A DNA stretch of 64,000 nt from CAZJBS01 sp964544475 (lineage in GTDB: Bacteria; CLD3; SB21). The notes under the pieces are model-generated. The model saw only the letters and a program-made list of their open reading frames with translations, made no database searches and was not told where the DNA came from. The stretch lies in contig CAZJBS010000006.1 of NCBI GenBank assembly GCA_964544475.1, positions 112,722 to 176,721 on the forward strand, in the 5' to 3' direction. Shown here piece by piece: positions 42,563-50,992 of the stretch. Position 1 is the first letter of the stretch, and every line of letters starts with the position of its first letter. Both the position numbers and the translations under genes were made by a program.

Positions 42563-44949
42563 TCATGCCAGCCAGGACGGCACGGGGTCTCTCTAAACTG
42601 ATAGCCCGATTCCTTCTGAACAGGGATCATTTGACCGTACGAACCATCCTGATTTTGGCGCTGATCGTCGGCCCGGTGCTCCTGTTTCCGGGAAATGAGT
42701 TCACCCAGTATTCCGAATACAAAGTCGGGACATTTTCGCCCCAGGAAGTGCGTGCGCCATTCACGTTTCCGGTATACAAGAGCCAGGATCAGCTGGAGAC
42801 CGAACGTCGGGATGCCGAAGGCCTGGTCGCGCCGGTATTTGACCGCAACAACGACGTGCCGAAACTGCAGCTGGCTTCCCTCGACGAATTGATGACATTT
42901 GTGCATCAAATCCGCAACACACCCAAGCCATTCGGATACACCGATAACGAAGGCAAAGCCCAGACCTACGTCCCTCAAACGTTTGATTCTCTTAAGACGA
43001 TCATGAGCAAACGGTTTGCCATCAATATCGTCGAGGACCGGTGGCAATTCCTGCTGATCAAGGAAGTTTCGACCGACAATCTCATCCGTCCTGTTTCCCG
43101 CAAGGATTCATCCTTCCGAGTATTGGCCAAAACAAAAATTGGCAAATCCCTGACGACCGCTCAATTCCGTGAATTTGGATCGGATCTCGGCCGCATTCTC
43201 GGCGATCAGTTTGCACTGGGCATTATCAATCTGGACAAGAATGATTTCAAAAGCCCCATCTCCCCGATCAACGTGCGCGACGGCAGTCACGAAACGACAG
43301 AGTTCATCAAGAACCTGAATGATATTGACGAAGCCCGATACCGCGCGCAGGACATGCTGAAGACGTACTATCAGGACCAGCGTCTGGTCAATATCGGATA
43401 CGAATTGCTGTCGAAATTTCTAACGCCCAATGTCCTCTACAACGACTACGAGACCAAACGACGGCGAAGCGACGCCGTCAATACGGTGCCGCAAACCTTT
43501 GGATTTGTTCTGGCCGGAGACATCATCGTCAACAAGAACGAAACGGTCACCGCAACCATCCATCAGCAATTGAAGTCTCTGGAGTCGGCCTGGGCGGAGA
43601 AACGCAGCCTGGAAGGCGGCGTGGCATGGATACTCCCGTATGTTGGCCGTGGACTACTCGTCCTTTCCATGATGTTCTTTCTTCTGGCCTACCTTATCTT
43701 CGGCCGCCGCGACATCATTGAAAACGTGCAGAAATTATCCCTGCTTGTCATTCTGGTACTTCTGGAACTGGTCTTCTATTACGTTTTCGTCCATATTTTC
43801 GATTTCCCTGTTTTTGTTATTCCTATCGTGCTGTGTTCCGTTCTTCTGACCACGCTCTTCGATGTCCGCCTCGGTTTTATCGGAACGGCGTCGATTTCAT
43901 TCCTGATCGGGGCCATGCAAGGCAATGAGTACACGACGACGATTGTGCTGTTGTTTGTGGGATCGATAGCAAGTTTGACGGTCGTCAATTTCAGCCGGCG
44001 CCGCCACGTGTTCAATTCGATTCTCTGGGTCTCCCTGGCCTACATCTTCATTATCGTGACCACCAGCTTTGTCAAATACAACGATTTTACAGATATCTTC
44101 ACGAGAGACCTGCCTTACGCCATTGGCAGCGGTATTCTCTCCATGCTGTTTGCTTTCGGTTTTTTGGTTCTTTTTGAATCCATTTTTGATGTCTGCACGA
44201 CATTCACTCTTCTGGAATTGTCCGATTCGAACCACCCTCTCCTTCAGCAACTGGCCATCAAGGCCCCGGGCACTTATCATCATAGCATCATCGTGAGCAA
44301 TCTGGCCAAAGCCGGCGCCGAAGCCATCGGAGGGAATTCCCTCCTGGCGCGTGTCGGGTCGTTATACCACGACATTGGCAAAATGGACATGCCCGAATAT
44401 TTTGTTGAGAATCAGATCACCGGAAATAACAAACACGACACGCTGACGCCTCGCATGAGCGCCATGGTGCTGATCAGCCATGTCAAAGTGGGCGGCGAAC
44501 TGGCCGAGAAATACCGCTTACCAAAGGCGATCCGCAACTTCATTCCGGAACATCATGGCGAGCAACTGATCACTTTTTTCTACCACAAAGCCCTCGAGAC
44601 CAATGGCGCAAACGAAACGATTGATGCCGCCGATTTCCGGTACCCCGGACCCAGGCCGAAATCCAAGGAATCCGGCATTCTAATGCTCGCCGATGGCGTC
44701 GAAGCCGCCACTCATTCGATCAAAGATCCGACCGCCTCCAATATCCGTGCCATGGTACACTCTATCTTCGACAACCGCCTTGAAACCGGGGCATTGGATG
44801 ATTGTGAACTGACCATTGGTGAATTGAAAAAAGTCGAAGAAGCCTTCATCCCCATTCTGCTTGGTATTCATCACGTCCGTGTCGAATACCCCGGACAGGA
44901 AGAAGTGCTCCGCCAGGATGCCAGTCTCGAGCCGGCCACCATGGGTTGA
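42559..44949 (+). CDS. pgpH: 7TM-HD cyclic-di-AMP phosphodiesterase (PgpH/YqfF family)
   Basis: A 796-aa inner-membrane protein: one N-terminal membrane helix, an extracytoplasmic 7TMR-HDED domain (about 55-345), seven membrane helices (about 355-570), and a cytoplasmic HD phosphohydrolase domain with 'APGTYHHSIIVSNLAKAGAE', 'SLYHDIGKMDMPEYF', 'LISHVKVGGELAEKY' and 'IPEHHGEQLITFFYH'. Family members such as Listeria PgpH degrade c-di-AMP, so this organism probably uses c-di-AMP; no diadenylate cyclase is in the window. pgpH immediately followed by ybeY is a gene order conserved in many bacteria. Met at 42565 is an alternative start. Confidence 0.94.
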   Translation: MIMPARTARGLSKLIARFLLNRDHLTVRTILILALIVGPVLLFPGNEFTQYSEYKVGTFSPQEVRAPFTFPVYKSQDQLETERRDAEGLVAPVFDRNNDVPKLQLASLDELMTFVHQIRNTPKPFGYTDNEGKAQTYVPQTFDSLKTIMSKRFAINIVEDRWQFLLIKEVSTDNLIRPVSRKDSSFRVLAKTKIGKSLTTAQFREFGSDLGRILGDQFALGIINLDKNDFKSPISPINVRDGSHETTEFIKNLNDIDEARYRAQDMLKTYYQDQRLVNIGYELLSKFLTPNVLYNDYETKRRRSDAVNTVPQTFGFVLAGDIIVNKNETVTATIHQQLKSLESAWAEKRSLEGGVAWILPYVGRGLLVLSMMFFLLAYLIFGRRDIIENVQKLSLLVILVLLELVFYYVFVHIFDFPVFVIPIVLCSVLLTTLFDVRLGFIGTASISFLIGAMQGNEYTTTIVLLFVGSIASLTVVNFSRRRHVFNSILWVSLAYIFIIVTTSFVKYNDFTDIFTRDLPYAIGSGILSMLFAFGFLVLFESIFDVCTTFTLLELSDSNHPLLQQLAIKAPGTYHHSIIVSNLAKAGAEAIGGNSLLARVGSLYHDIGKMDMPEYFVENQITGNNKHDTLTPRMSAMVLISHVKVGGELAEKYRLPKAIRNFIPEHHGEQLITFFYHKALETNGANETIDAADFRYPGPRPKSKESGILMLADGVEAATHSIKDPTASNIRAMVHSIFDNRLETGALDDCELTIGELKKVEEAFIPILLGIHHVRVEYPGQEEVLRQDASLEPATMG

Positions 44950-44951
44950 AT

Positions 44952-45368
44952 ATGGCGGCCGTTATCGTTTCCAAACACTCCGTCCATCGCCGCATTCCGG
45001 TTTCCAAAATCCGACGTTTGGTTCGTCTCATTCACCGTGCCGAATCGCGAAAACCGATGGGTGAAATATCCGTGCAGTTGTTTGATAACGCCGGTATTCG
45101 CCGTCTTAACCGGGCATTTCTGGGTCACAATTATGCCACCGACGTCATCGCTTTTGATCTGGGCGATGGAAGCGCTGTTGAAGGCGAGATATGCGTCGGC
45201 GCTGATATGGCGTTTCGACAAGCCCGTGAATTCGGAGTTACTTTTTCAAATGAGATTCTTCGGTTGGTTGCCCACGGTTTCCTTCACATACTCGGCCATG
45301 ATGACGCGACGCCGCGGCAACGTAACGCCATGTTGAGACTGGGTGAACAATATCTGAACCTCTTATGA
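44952..45368 (+). CDS. ybeY: Endoribonuclease YbeY (rRNA maturation factor)
   Basis: A 138-aa zinc-dependent RNase involved in 16S rRNA 3' maturation and ribosome quality control. The zinc triad is in 'HGFLHILGHDD' (H-x3-H-x5-H pattern), with 'LNRAFLGHNYATDVIAFDL' upstream. The ATG lies 2 nt after pgpH; a TTG two codons earlier is less likely. Stop overlaps the nadC ATG (ATGA). Length is slightly short for the family but complete. Confidence 0.95.
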   Translation: MAAVIVSKHSVHRRIPVSKIRRLVRLIHRAESRKPMGEISVQLFDNAGIRRLNRAFLGHNYATDVIAFDLGDGSAVEGEICVGADMAFRQAREFGVTFSNEILRLVAHGFLHILGHDDATPRQRNAMLRLGEQYLNLL

Positions 45369-46234
45369 CTGCCAACATGAATTTTCCGTTTTCTCCGACC
45401 ACACGCTCGCAATTGCGCGATGCCCTGCATGAAGATGTCAAATCAGGGGACATTACAACACTGGGTACGGTGCCAGCCGACAGGTCCGGCAAGGCGGGTC
45501 TTTTTGCCAAATCCCCGGGCGTGCTGTGCGGGCAAAGTGTATTCGACGAAATCTTTCGCATGGTGGATGAAGCTGTGACCGTGTCCTGGCTCGTGACCGA
45601 AGGCCACTCCGTCGAGGCCGGCTTGACCTGCGCCGACATCCAGGGCCCTCTTTCCTCCATTCTCGTGGCTGAGCGTACCGCGCTCAATTTCCTGCAACGC
45701 TTGAGCGGTATTGCTACGCTAACCAGAAAATACGTGCAGCGTGTCGCCCACACACGCTGCCGCGTTCTCGACACGCGCAAAACGACGCCCTTGTGGCGTG
45801 AACTGGAAAAATACGCCGTGACCGTCGGAGGGGGTCTGAATCACCGGATGGGTCTGTATGATGCTTTTCTCATCAAAGACAACCACATCGCGGCTGCCGG
45901 GGGCATCCGTAATGCCGTCGAACAAGCCCTGTCCTACCGCGAGGAGAATGGACTTCGCTGTCCTATCGAAATCGAAGTCAGGAATCTCGAAGAAGTCAAA
46001 GAGGCATTGAATTTTCCAATTGATCGCATTATGTTGGATAACATGAATTTGACAGCCATGCGCAGCGCGGTCGAATTGATCGATCACGCTTGCGAGGTGG
46101 AAGCCTCTGGTGGAGTCTCCATTGATACGGTACAAGCCATGGCCGAGACCGGTGTCGACTTCATTTCAGTCGGTTCGCTGACCCACTCGGCCCCGGCGCT
46201 TGACATATCCCTTTTGATCGCCAACGCAGGATAA
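45365..46234 (+). CDS. nadC: Nicotinate-nucleotide pyrophosphorylase (carboxylating)
   Basis: Quinolinate phosphoribosyltransferase of de novo NAD synthesis, 289 aa. Motifs: 'LHEDVKSGDITTLG' at the N-terminus, 'AERTALNFLQRLSGIATLT', 'VLDTRKTTPLWRELEKYAV' (phosphoribosyl-binding Arg and Lys), 'GGGLNHRMGLYDAFLIKDNH', and 'IMLDNMNL'. The C-terminal 'EASGGVSIDTVQAMAETGVD' is normal. It overlaps ybeY by 4 nt; rpiB follows after 6 nt. nadA and nadB are not in the window. nadE, which finishes the pathway, is at 2.5 kb. Confidence 0.96.
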   Translation: MTANMNFPFSPTTRSQLRDALHEDVKSGDITTLGTVPADRSGKAGLFAKSPGVLCGQSVFDEIFRMVDEAVTVSWLVTEGHSVEAGLTCADIQGPLSSILVAERTALNFLQRLSGIATLTRKYVQRVAHTRCRVLDTRKTTPLWRELEKYAVTVGGGLNHRMGLYDAFLIKDNHIAAAGGIRNAVEQALSYREENGLRCPIEIEVRNLEEVKEALNFPIDRIMLDNMNLTAMRSAVELIDHACEVEASGGVSIDTVQAMAETGVDFISVGSLTHSAPALDISLLIANAG

Positions 46235-46240
46235 AACGCC

Positions 46241-46894
46241 ATGGGAAAGAAAGTTGTTACCGAAAGAATGGTTGTGGCCGCCGGCGCCGGTGGCACGATT
46301 GAAATTCAAAAGAACACGATCATCACCCCCTCGGCGCGCGACAAAGCCAGGCAAATGAAAGTTACGTTCCGCTCGGCCTTGCCCAATACATCCACCACGT
46401 CCACAACCGCCATGGCCGCCGCCAAACCAGGATCCGATCGGAAGATCGCCCTTGGCGCCGACCACGGCGGATACGCGCTCAAACAACAATTAAAAACCCT
46501 GTTGGTATCACTGGACTACCAGGTCATCGATGTGGGCACCGATTCGGCTACGGCCGTGGATTATCCCGACTTTGCGCAGGCCGTTGCACGGCATGTTGCC
46601 AATGGCGACTGCGCCAGGGGCATCATGATCGACGGCGCCGGCATCGGATCAAACATGGCGGCTAACAAGATTCCCGGCGTACGCGCGGCCATGTGCTACG
46701 ACATCACGTCCGCGGTCAACAGCCGTGAACACAACGATGCCAATGTCCTCACCTTGGGAGCGAGACTGATCGGCGATCTGGTCGCCGAACAGATTGTCAA
46801 AGTGTGGTTGAATACGGCTTTTGCGGGCGGCCGCCATCAGGCGCGGGTGGACAAAATCATGGAAATAGAAAAGAAATTCCTCAAAGGGTCATGA
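46241..46894 (+). CDS. RpiB-family sugar-phosphate isomerase with EutQ-like N-terminal extension
   Basis: Ribose-5-phosphate isomerase B type protein of 217 aa, longer than the usual ~150. The catalytic domain (about residues 67-217) shows 'KIALGADHGGYALKQQL', 'VGTDSATAVDYPDFAQAVA', 'GIMIDGAGIGSNMAANKI' (Asp in place of the usual C in the 'GxCGTGxG' loop) and 'SREHNDANVLTLGARLIG'. The loop normally holds the catalytic Cys of RpiB; here the position reads 'IDGAGIGS', so the activity may differ. The first ~40 residues ('VVTERMVVAAG', 'NTIITPSARDKARQM') resemble the N-terminal peptide of EutQ and of some microcompartment-linked enzymes, followed by a Thr/Ala-rich linker. The stop shares a TCATGA palindrome with the convergent ribBX stop. 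Confidence 0.85.
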   Translation: MGKKVVTERMVVAAGAGGTIEIQKNTIITPSARDKARQMKVTFRSALPNTSTTSTTAMAAAKPGSDRKIALGADHGGYALKQQLKTLLVSLDYQVIDVGTDSATAVDYPDFAQAVARHVANGDCARGIMIDGAGIGSNMAANKIPGVRAAMCYDITSAVNSREHNDANVLTLGARLIGDLVAEQIVKVWLNTAFAGGRHQARVDKIMEIEKKFLKGS

Positions 46895-48013
46895 GGCGAC
46901 CGGCGTCGTGATCGCAACCGCCTCAACGATTTTCAGATCATAGCCCTCCAGTCCGACATATTTTTTGGAGTTATTCGTGATCAGCCGTATGCTGCGCACG
47001 CCCAAATCCACCAGGATTTGCGAACCCACGCCCAATGTTCGCCAGTCTTTTTCCGTATCCTGCGTGTGGTGACTGGTCAGTGACGACACATCTTCCGGCG
47101 GGTACAGGCCCAGGCCCCGGCTGTCGTGACCCCGAAGAAACAACAACACGCCCCGACCCTCCTTTTCGATCATCCGAAGACAATTGGCCACCTTGACCTG
47201 CTGGTCAAAATACGTTGACCCGAATACATCCGCCATCAGACTGTGCGAATGGACGCGCACGAGCACGGGTTCGGCCGTTCGAACATGGCCTTTGGTAACG
47301 GCTATATGTTGGTCACCATTCAGAATATTTTCATAGACGGACACGGAAAAATGTCCAAACTCGCTTGGCAATTCGATGTCCCCTGCCACCTGCCGAATGA
47401 ATTTTTCCCGGCGGAGTCGATGGTTGATCAGGTCCTTGATCGTGATGATCCGCAGGTCAAATTGGCGCGCCAGATCAAGCAGCCTCGGCACCCGCGCCAT
47501 GCTGCCGTCGTCATCCATGATTTCACACAGCACGCCGGCCGGATAAAGCCCCGCCAGTCTCGCCAGGTCGATCGTCGCCTCTGTATGACCGCTTCGTTCA
47601 AGAACGCCGCCCTCTTTGGCGATCAGAGGAAACACATGACCCGGCCTCGCCAGGTCGTCCGGTTTGCTTTGCGGATCGATGACCGTCAGAATCGTCCTTG
47701 CCCGGTCCGAAGCCGAAATGCCCGTACTGGTACCGTGCCGGGCGTCGATGCTGATCGTGAAGGACGTGGCGTGCAGGGCCGTGTTGTTACTCACCATGAA
47801 GTTCAGGTCCAGTTCTTCCGCACGCCGCGGCGAAATGGCCATGCATACCAGTCCGCGTCCGTATTTCGCCATGAAGTTGATGGCATCGGGCGTTACTTTT
47901 TCCGCCGCCATGATGAAATCGCCTTCGTTTTCGCGATCTTCGTCGTCCACGACAATAACAATGCGGCCCTCGCGATAATCCTTGATCGCGTCCTCTATGT
48001 GGTCAAACGGCAT
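46889..48013 (-). CDS. ribBX: DHBP synthase fused to a degenerate GTP cyclohydrolase II domain (RibBX type)
   Basis: A 374-aa riboflavin-pathway protein. The N-terminal ~205 residues are an intact 3,4-dihydroxy-2-butanone-4-phosphate synthase ('VVDDEDRENEGDFIMAAEKV', 'HGTSTGISASDRA', 'RPGHVFPLIAKEGGVLERSG'). The C-terminal domain follows the GTP cyclohydrolase II fold ('PVLVRVHSHSLMADVFGS', 'RMIEKEGRGVLLFLRG', 'DSRGLGLYPPED'), but the three zinc cysteines of 'HSECLxGDVFGSxRCDCG' are replaced by Ser258, Phe269 and Gln271. It should therefore lack GTP cyclohydrolase activity, and a separate RibA is expected elsewhere. The start is the ATG after GAGGAA. Upstream 5' extension to 48175 overlaps ribE and is not coding. 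Confidence 0.9.
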   Translation of the reverse strand: MPFDHIEDAIKDYREGRIVIVVDDEDRENEGDFIMAAEKVTPDAINFMAKYGRGLVCMAISPRRAEELDLNFMVSNNTALHATSFTISIDARHGTSTGISASDRARTILTVIDPQSKPDDLARPGHVFPLIAKEGGVLERSGHTEATIDLARLAGLYPAGVLCEIMDDDGSMARVPRLLDLARQFDLRIITIKDLINHRLRREKFIRQVAGDIELPSEFGHFSVSVYENILNGDQHIAVTKGHVRTAEPVLVRVHSHSLMADVFGSTYFDQQVKVANCLRMIEKEGRGVLLFLRGHDSRGLGLYPPEDVSSLTSHHTQDTEKDWRTLGVGSQILVDLGVRSIRLITNNSKKYVGLEGYDLKIVEAVAITTPVAS

Positions 48014-48039
48014 CGGGTCTTTCCTCGACTTTGAATGAT

Positions 48040-48675
48040 TCAGTATCCCCTGTCTCTGAGCCATTCTTCTGTGATGGTTGGTCCTGAAGGTTTGATAAAC
48101 ATTTTTTCGACGTACTTTGCGATCATGTCGACTTCCACATTGACCGGATCTCCGGCCCTTCGTCTGGAAAAGCATGTCACTTCCCAGGTGTGTGGAATAA
48201 TGGAGACGGCGACATGGTTCTGGTTGATTTCCGCCACCGTGAGGCTGATGCCATCCAGCGCGATGGACCCGACGTGGATGACATACTTCGTCAATTCGAT
48301 GGGAATTTCAGTCGTGACCCACCAACTGGCCGATCGTTTCTCCACCGATTGGATGCGTCCAACGCCATCCACATGGCCAAGCACGAGGTGACCGCCAAGG
48401 CGATCCGACCACTTCATGGCCCGTTCCAGGTTCACTTCCTGTCCAACCTTCAAACCTCCCAACGTCGTCTTCTTGAGGGTTTCCTCCACCACCTCGACGG
48501 CAAACGCCCCGGTCATGCGGCGAACCACCGTCAGGCAACATCCATTGACGGCGACGCTTGAATCCACGGCCAGATCATCCATAACCCGGCTGGCGGCAAC
48601 CTCCATGCGCAGGCCGTGCCCCAACGGTTCCAAAGCGCGAATAACGCCTTTTTCCTCGATCAGTCCGGTGAACAT
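48040..48675 (-). CDS. ribE: Riboflavin synthase alpha chain
   Basis: Forms riboflavin from two molecules of 6,7-dimethyl-8-ribityllumazine. At 211 aa it is a tandem of two lumazine-binding repeats: 'MFTGLIEEKGVIRAL' ... 'AVNGCCLTVV' in the first and 'GHLVLGHVDGVGRI' ... 'ALDGISLTVAEIN' in the second. Length is typical. It precedes ribBX by about 26 nt in the leftward operon. No FMN riboswitch is seen in front of it; ybjQ is only 1 nt upstream. The other rib genes (ribD, ribH) are not in the window. Confidence 0.95.
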   Translation of the reverse strand: MFTGLIEEKGVIRALEPLGHGLRMEVAASRVMDDLAVDSSVAVNGCCLTVVRRMTGAFAVEVVEETLKKTTLGGLKVGQEVNLERAMKWSDRLGGHLVLGHVDGVGRIQSVEKRSASWWVTTEIPIELTKYVIHVGSIALDGISLTVAEINQNHVAVSIIPHTWEVTCFSRRRAGDPVNVEVDMIAKYVEKMFIKPSGPTITEEWLRDRGY

Positions 48676-48676
48676 G

Positions 48677-48994
48677 TCATTCCTTGATGACCACAGCGGT
48701 TCCAGTCGCCGTAACCATCAGCATGCTTTGACCGATGGTCTCATAGTCAATGTCGACACCGATCACGGCGTTGGCTCCCAACCCGCGGGCCTGCTCCTCC
48801 ATTTCCTGAACCGCAATGGCTTTCGCCTTGCGCAATTCCTCCTCGTACGCCGCCGATCTCCCACCGACGATATCGCGGATACCCGCAAAAAAATCCCTGA
48901 AAATATTGGCGCCAAGTATGGCCTCCCCCCCAACCAATCCGTGGTAGGTCGCGATCGTTCTTCCTTCGATATGGTGCGTCGTCGTGATCAGCAT
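48677..48994 (-). CDS. YbjQ/UPF0145 family protein
   Basis: A 105-aa cytoplasmic protein of the YbjQ family (putative heavy-metal-binding domain, forms pentamers; role not established). Seen: 'MLITTTHHIEGRTIATYHGL', 'VGGEAILGANIFRDFFAGIRD', 'ARGLGANAVIGVDIDYETI' and 'MLMVTATGTAVVI'. Length is typical. It ends 1 nt before ribE, indicating one transcript. Confidence 0.93.
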   Translation of the reverse strand: MLITTTHHIEGRTIATYHGLVGGEAILGANIFRDFFAGIRDIVGGRSAAYEEELRKAKAIAVQEMEEQARGLGANAVIGVDIDYETIGQSMLMVTATGTAVVIKE

Positions 48995-49020
48995 AAGCCT
49001 CCCGTGTTTGAGAATCCGTT

Positions 49021-49203
49021 CTAGCCTCGGACGTAGCGGTTGTAAAGGTCCTGCAATTTCCTGGCGGCCGAGGAATCCAAATCTTCATCATCCTTGACAC
49101 GCCGTACGATTCGCTTGAATTCATCCTCATCGGCGGGCTTCAATTTCCCGCCAGCGTAATACTCGATATCCTCGCACATCCTTTTGACCTCACTGTACGT
49201 CAT
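49021..49203 (-). CDS. Small uncharacterised protein (60 aa)
   Basis: A short frame starting 'MTYSEVKRMCEDIEYYAGG' and ending 'LQDLYNRYVRG', 2 nt after the DoxX gene and 26 nt before ybjQ. It is charged, rich in Asp/Glu and Lys/Arg and helical-looking, with no membrane segment. No family recognised. Its position in a tight operon and its regular composition suggest it is real. Confidence 0.6.
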   Translation of the reverse strand: MTYSEVKRMCEDIEYYAGGKLKPADEDEFKRIVRRVKDDEDLDSSAARKLQDLYNRYVRG

Positions 49204-49205
49204 GA

Positions 49206-49616
49206 CTAGTCTCCGTGTTTCTTGACCAGGCTTTCGAGAGACCACGGCCCGCTGCCGCTGAAAAGCGTCCCGATCGACAGCGCCAGCATTTGAATGGCGT
49301 GTTCGGTTTGACCAAAAGGGTCGTTCCGATGGGCGACAAAAATGGCCACGAGCATATCGATAATCAGGAAGAGGCTCGCCTGTCTTGTCAGCAGCCCCAA
49401 TCCAATCATGACCCCTCCAAAAAATTCTGCGCCTCCGGACAGGTAGACACTGATCTGTGGAAATGGAATTCCCCACGCCGCAAAGGCATCGATGGCCCTG
49501 CCCGTTCCGCCGGGAGCCCAGAGTTTCAAGTACCCGTGATAGACAAACACGAGCGCCGTCCCCAATCGCAGGAACAAAATGCCCTTTGTACTGTGCTGTT
49601 GAAAAAAACGAAACAT
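49206..49616 (-). CDS. DoxX-family membrane protein
   Basis: A 136-aa protein with four membrane helices: 'GILFLRLGTALVFVYHGYLK', about 55-75 ('LSGGAEFFGGVMIGLGLL'), about 80-98 ('LFLIIDMLVAIFV') and about 108-125. The order 'RLxxGxxFxxHGxxKL' then 'GxxEFxGGxxxxxGLLTR' is characteristic of DoxX/YphA. Members are often linked to respiration or redox balance. It lies between the Gly-rich exported protein and the 60-aa gene in the ETF-QO operon. Confidence 0.92.
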   Translation of the reverse strand: MFRFFQQHSTKGILFLRLGTALVFVYHGYLKLWAPGGTGRAIDAFAAWGIPFPQISVYLSGGAEFFGGVMIGLGLLTRQASLFLIIDMLVAIFVAHRNDPFGQTEHAIQMLALSIGTLFSGSGPWSLESLVKKHGD

Positions 49617-49626
49617 CCGATCTCCT

Positions 49627-50985
49627 TTAGAAGTTGCAGTACGCGGTTAACAATGGCATCGAAGAGGCATGATGGCGTTTTCCCGGAATAACAAATTGGA
49701 CCAGTCCCGGCATGAAGAAACCGAAATCCGTGCTGTCGCTGCGGTGGGAGACCGTCCGGGCGTCCCGGGCAAATGTCCGATAGGTGGCGGTAAAGCCGAC
49801 GACGGCGCCGGCGGCCGCTGAGACGGGATACGCACTGCCGCCCTTCGGGGCGCCAGCCAGGTACGCCAAACCCAAGCCGGTAAACGCGCCGGCGAGTTGG
49901 GCAAGATTGATCAATACGCCCTGGCCGGTCGAGAAGTCCTTCCCCTGGATCAAATAATGTCCCACGCCCACGCCGGCCATGGTACCGAAACCACTCAGCA
50001 TGGCGGAGGCTTTATCGCCGGGATGTCCAACATCAGCGATCGACGGCGGTACGGTGGCGCCCAGAATACCCACGGCACCCATCACATACGCGTCCCCTCG
50101 ACTGTATTCCTCTTTCCCCGACAGCCAGTACCCGGCCGCATAACCCGACACACTCCCCGACAAAATCGCCGTCGCCGAGGCTCGGTTCCGGTCCTCAAGC
50201 CCCAACCCAATCATGGCGGAATAGCCGGTCCACAGTCCGAGGTCTCCGCCTATGCCGATGGCCTCCGATTTCCCTGCCGTCAGGTGTTGTGCACCAGCCA
50301 ACCTCAGTCCTGCAATACCTTCTGTCAGACTGGTCAAGACACTATAGCCAACCGCACGGCGATAGTCATAGTTGTTGCCGTGGATGAGGCTGTTCACGGC
50401 AAGACCGTGAATGATGCCACGCGTGGATCCATAGTAAAACATCGTGGCGTGGGCATCGGTGACCGCGTGTCTTCTTGTCATTTGATATGGCAGAATAAAT
50501 CCGGAGGCCCCGATGAACATATAGGTGGCCAAGGCCGCCTTCTCGTTCTTGATATTGAGCGCTTCCGGTACCGCCCATCCATAGTAGCCCGTGGCCAATA
50601 CCGTCGTTGTGATTATGAAACGTACCCTGCCTTCCTGGTTTTCCACTTCAGACTCAAGCGATCGGCGATACACGCTGACCCGCTGTCGAAGGCTCCGGAT
50701 GTCATCCACAGACCACGTTTCACTCTGACGCCAAATCAACGTGTCTTTTCGATAGTAAACATCCAAAACAAAACTTGAATCCGCTTTACGGAACAGCCGG
50801 GCCTCGACAAAAGAAGGGTATTCGGAAAAAATGCCCATGCGCTGCTTCATCTTTACAGTGATTACATCCACGCGGCCTTCCTCGTCAAAACACTCCACCA
50901 CGTCCTGGCCCACGACCGAGCCGGCCACAACCAGCCAGATCCACGGAAGAAGGAACCTACGTACGTCCTTCGCACGATCTCCCAT
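49627..50985 (-). CDS. Exported glycine-rich hydrophobic protein of unknown function
   Basis: A 452-aa protein starting 'MGDRAKDVRRFLLPW' with a signal peptide ending 'VVAGSVVGQD'. Residues about 25-125 look soluble ('VVECFDEEGRVDVITVKMKQ', 'SEYPSFVEARLFRKADSSFV'). After that come many Gly/Ala-rich hydrophobic stretches ('YYGWAVPEALNIKNEKAALA', 'IGIGGDLGLWTGYSAMIGLG', 'LSGSVSGYAAGYWLSG', 'GVGVGHYLIQG', 'SAAAGAVVGFTATYRTF'), roughly ten of them, which read like glycine zippers or beta/helical repeats rather than ordinary transporter helices. The upstream frame to 51228 overlaps ETF-QO and was excluded. It follows ETF-QO by 7 nt. Function unknown. Confidence 0.78.
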   Translation of the reverse strand: MGDRAKDVRRFLLPWIWLVVAGSVVGQDVVECFDEEGRVDVITVKMKQRMGIFSEYPSFVEARLFRKADSSFVLDVYYRKDTLIWRQSETWSVDDIRSLRQRVSVYRRSLESEVENQEGRVRFIITTTVLATGYYGWAVPEALNIKNEKAALATYMFIGASGFILPYQMTRRHAVTDAHATMFYYGSTRGIIHGLAVNSLIHGNNYDYRRAVGYSVLTSLTEGIAGLRLAGAQHLTAGKSEAIGIGGDLGLWTGYSAMIGLGLEDRNRASATAILSGSVSGYAAGYWLSGKEEYSRGDAYVMGAVGILGATVPPSIADVGHPGDKASAMLSGFGTMAGVGVGHYLIQGKDFSTGQGVLINLAQLAGAFTGLGLAYLAGAPKGGSAYPVSAAAGAVVGFTATYRTFARDARTVSHRSDSTDFGFFMPGLVQFVIPGKRHHASSMPLLTAYCNF

Positions 50986-50992
50986 GGACAAC

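Noticed and set aside
47243..48034. Rightward open frames of 263 codons here and of 293 codons at 49897-50778
   Set aside because: Both are antisense to confidently assigned or signal-bearing leftward genes (ribBX and the Gly-rich exported protein) and show no domain.
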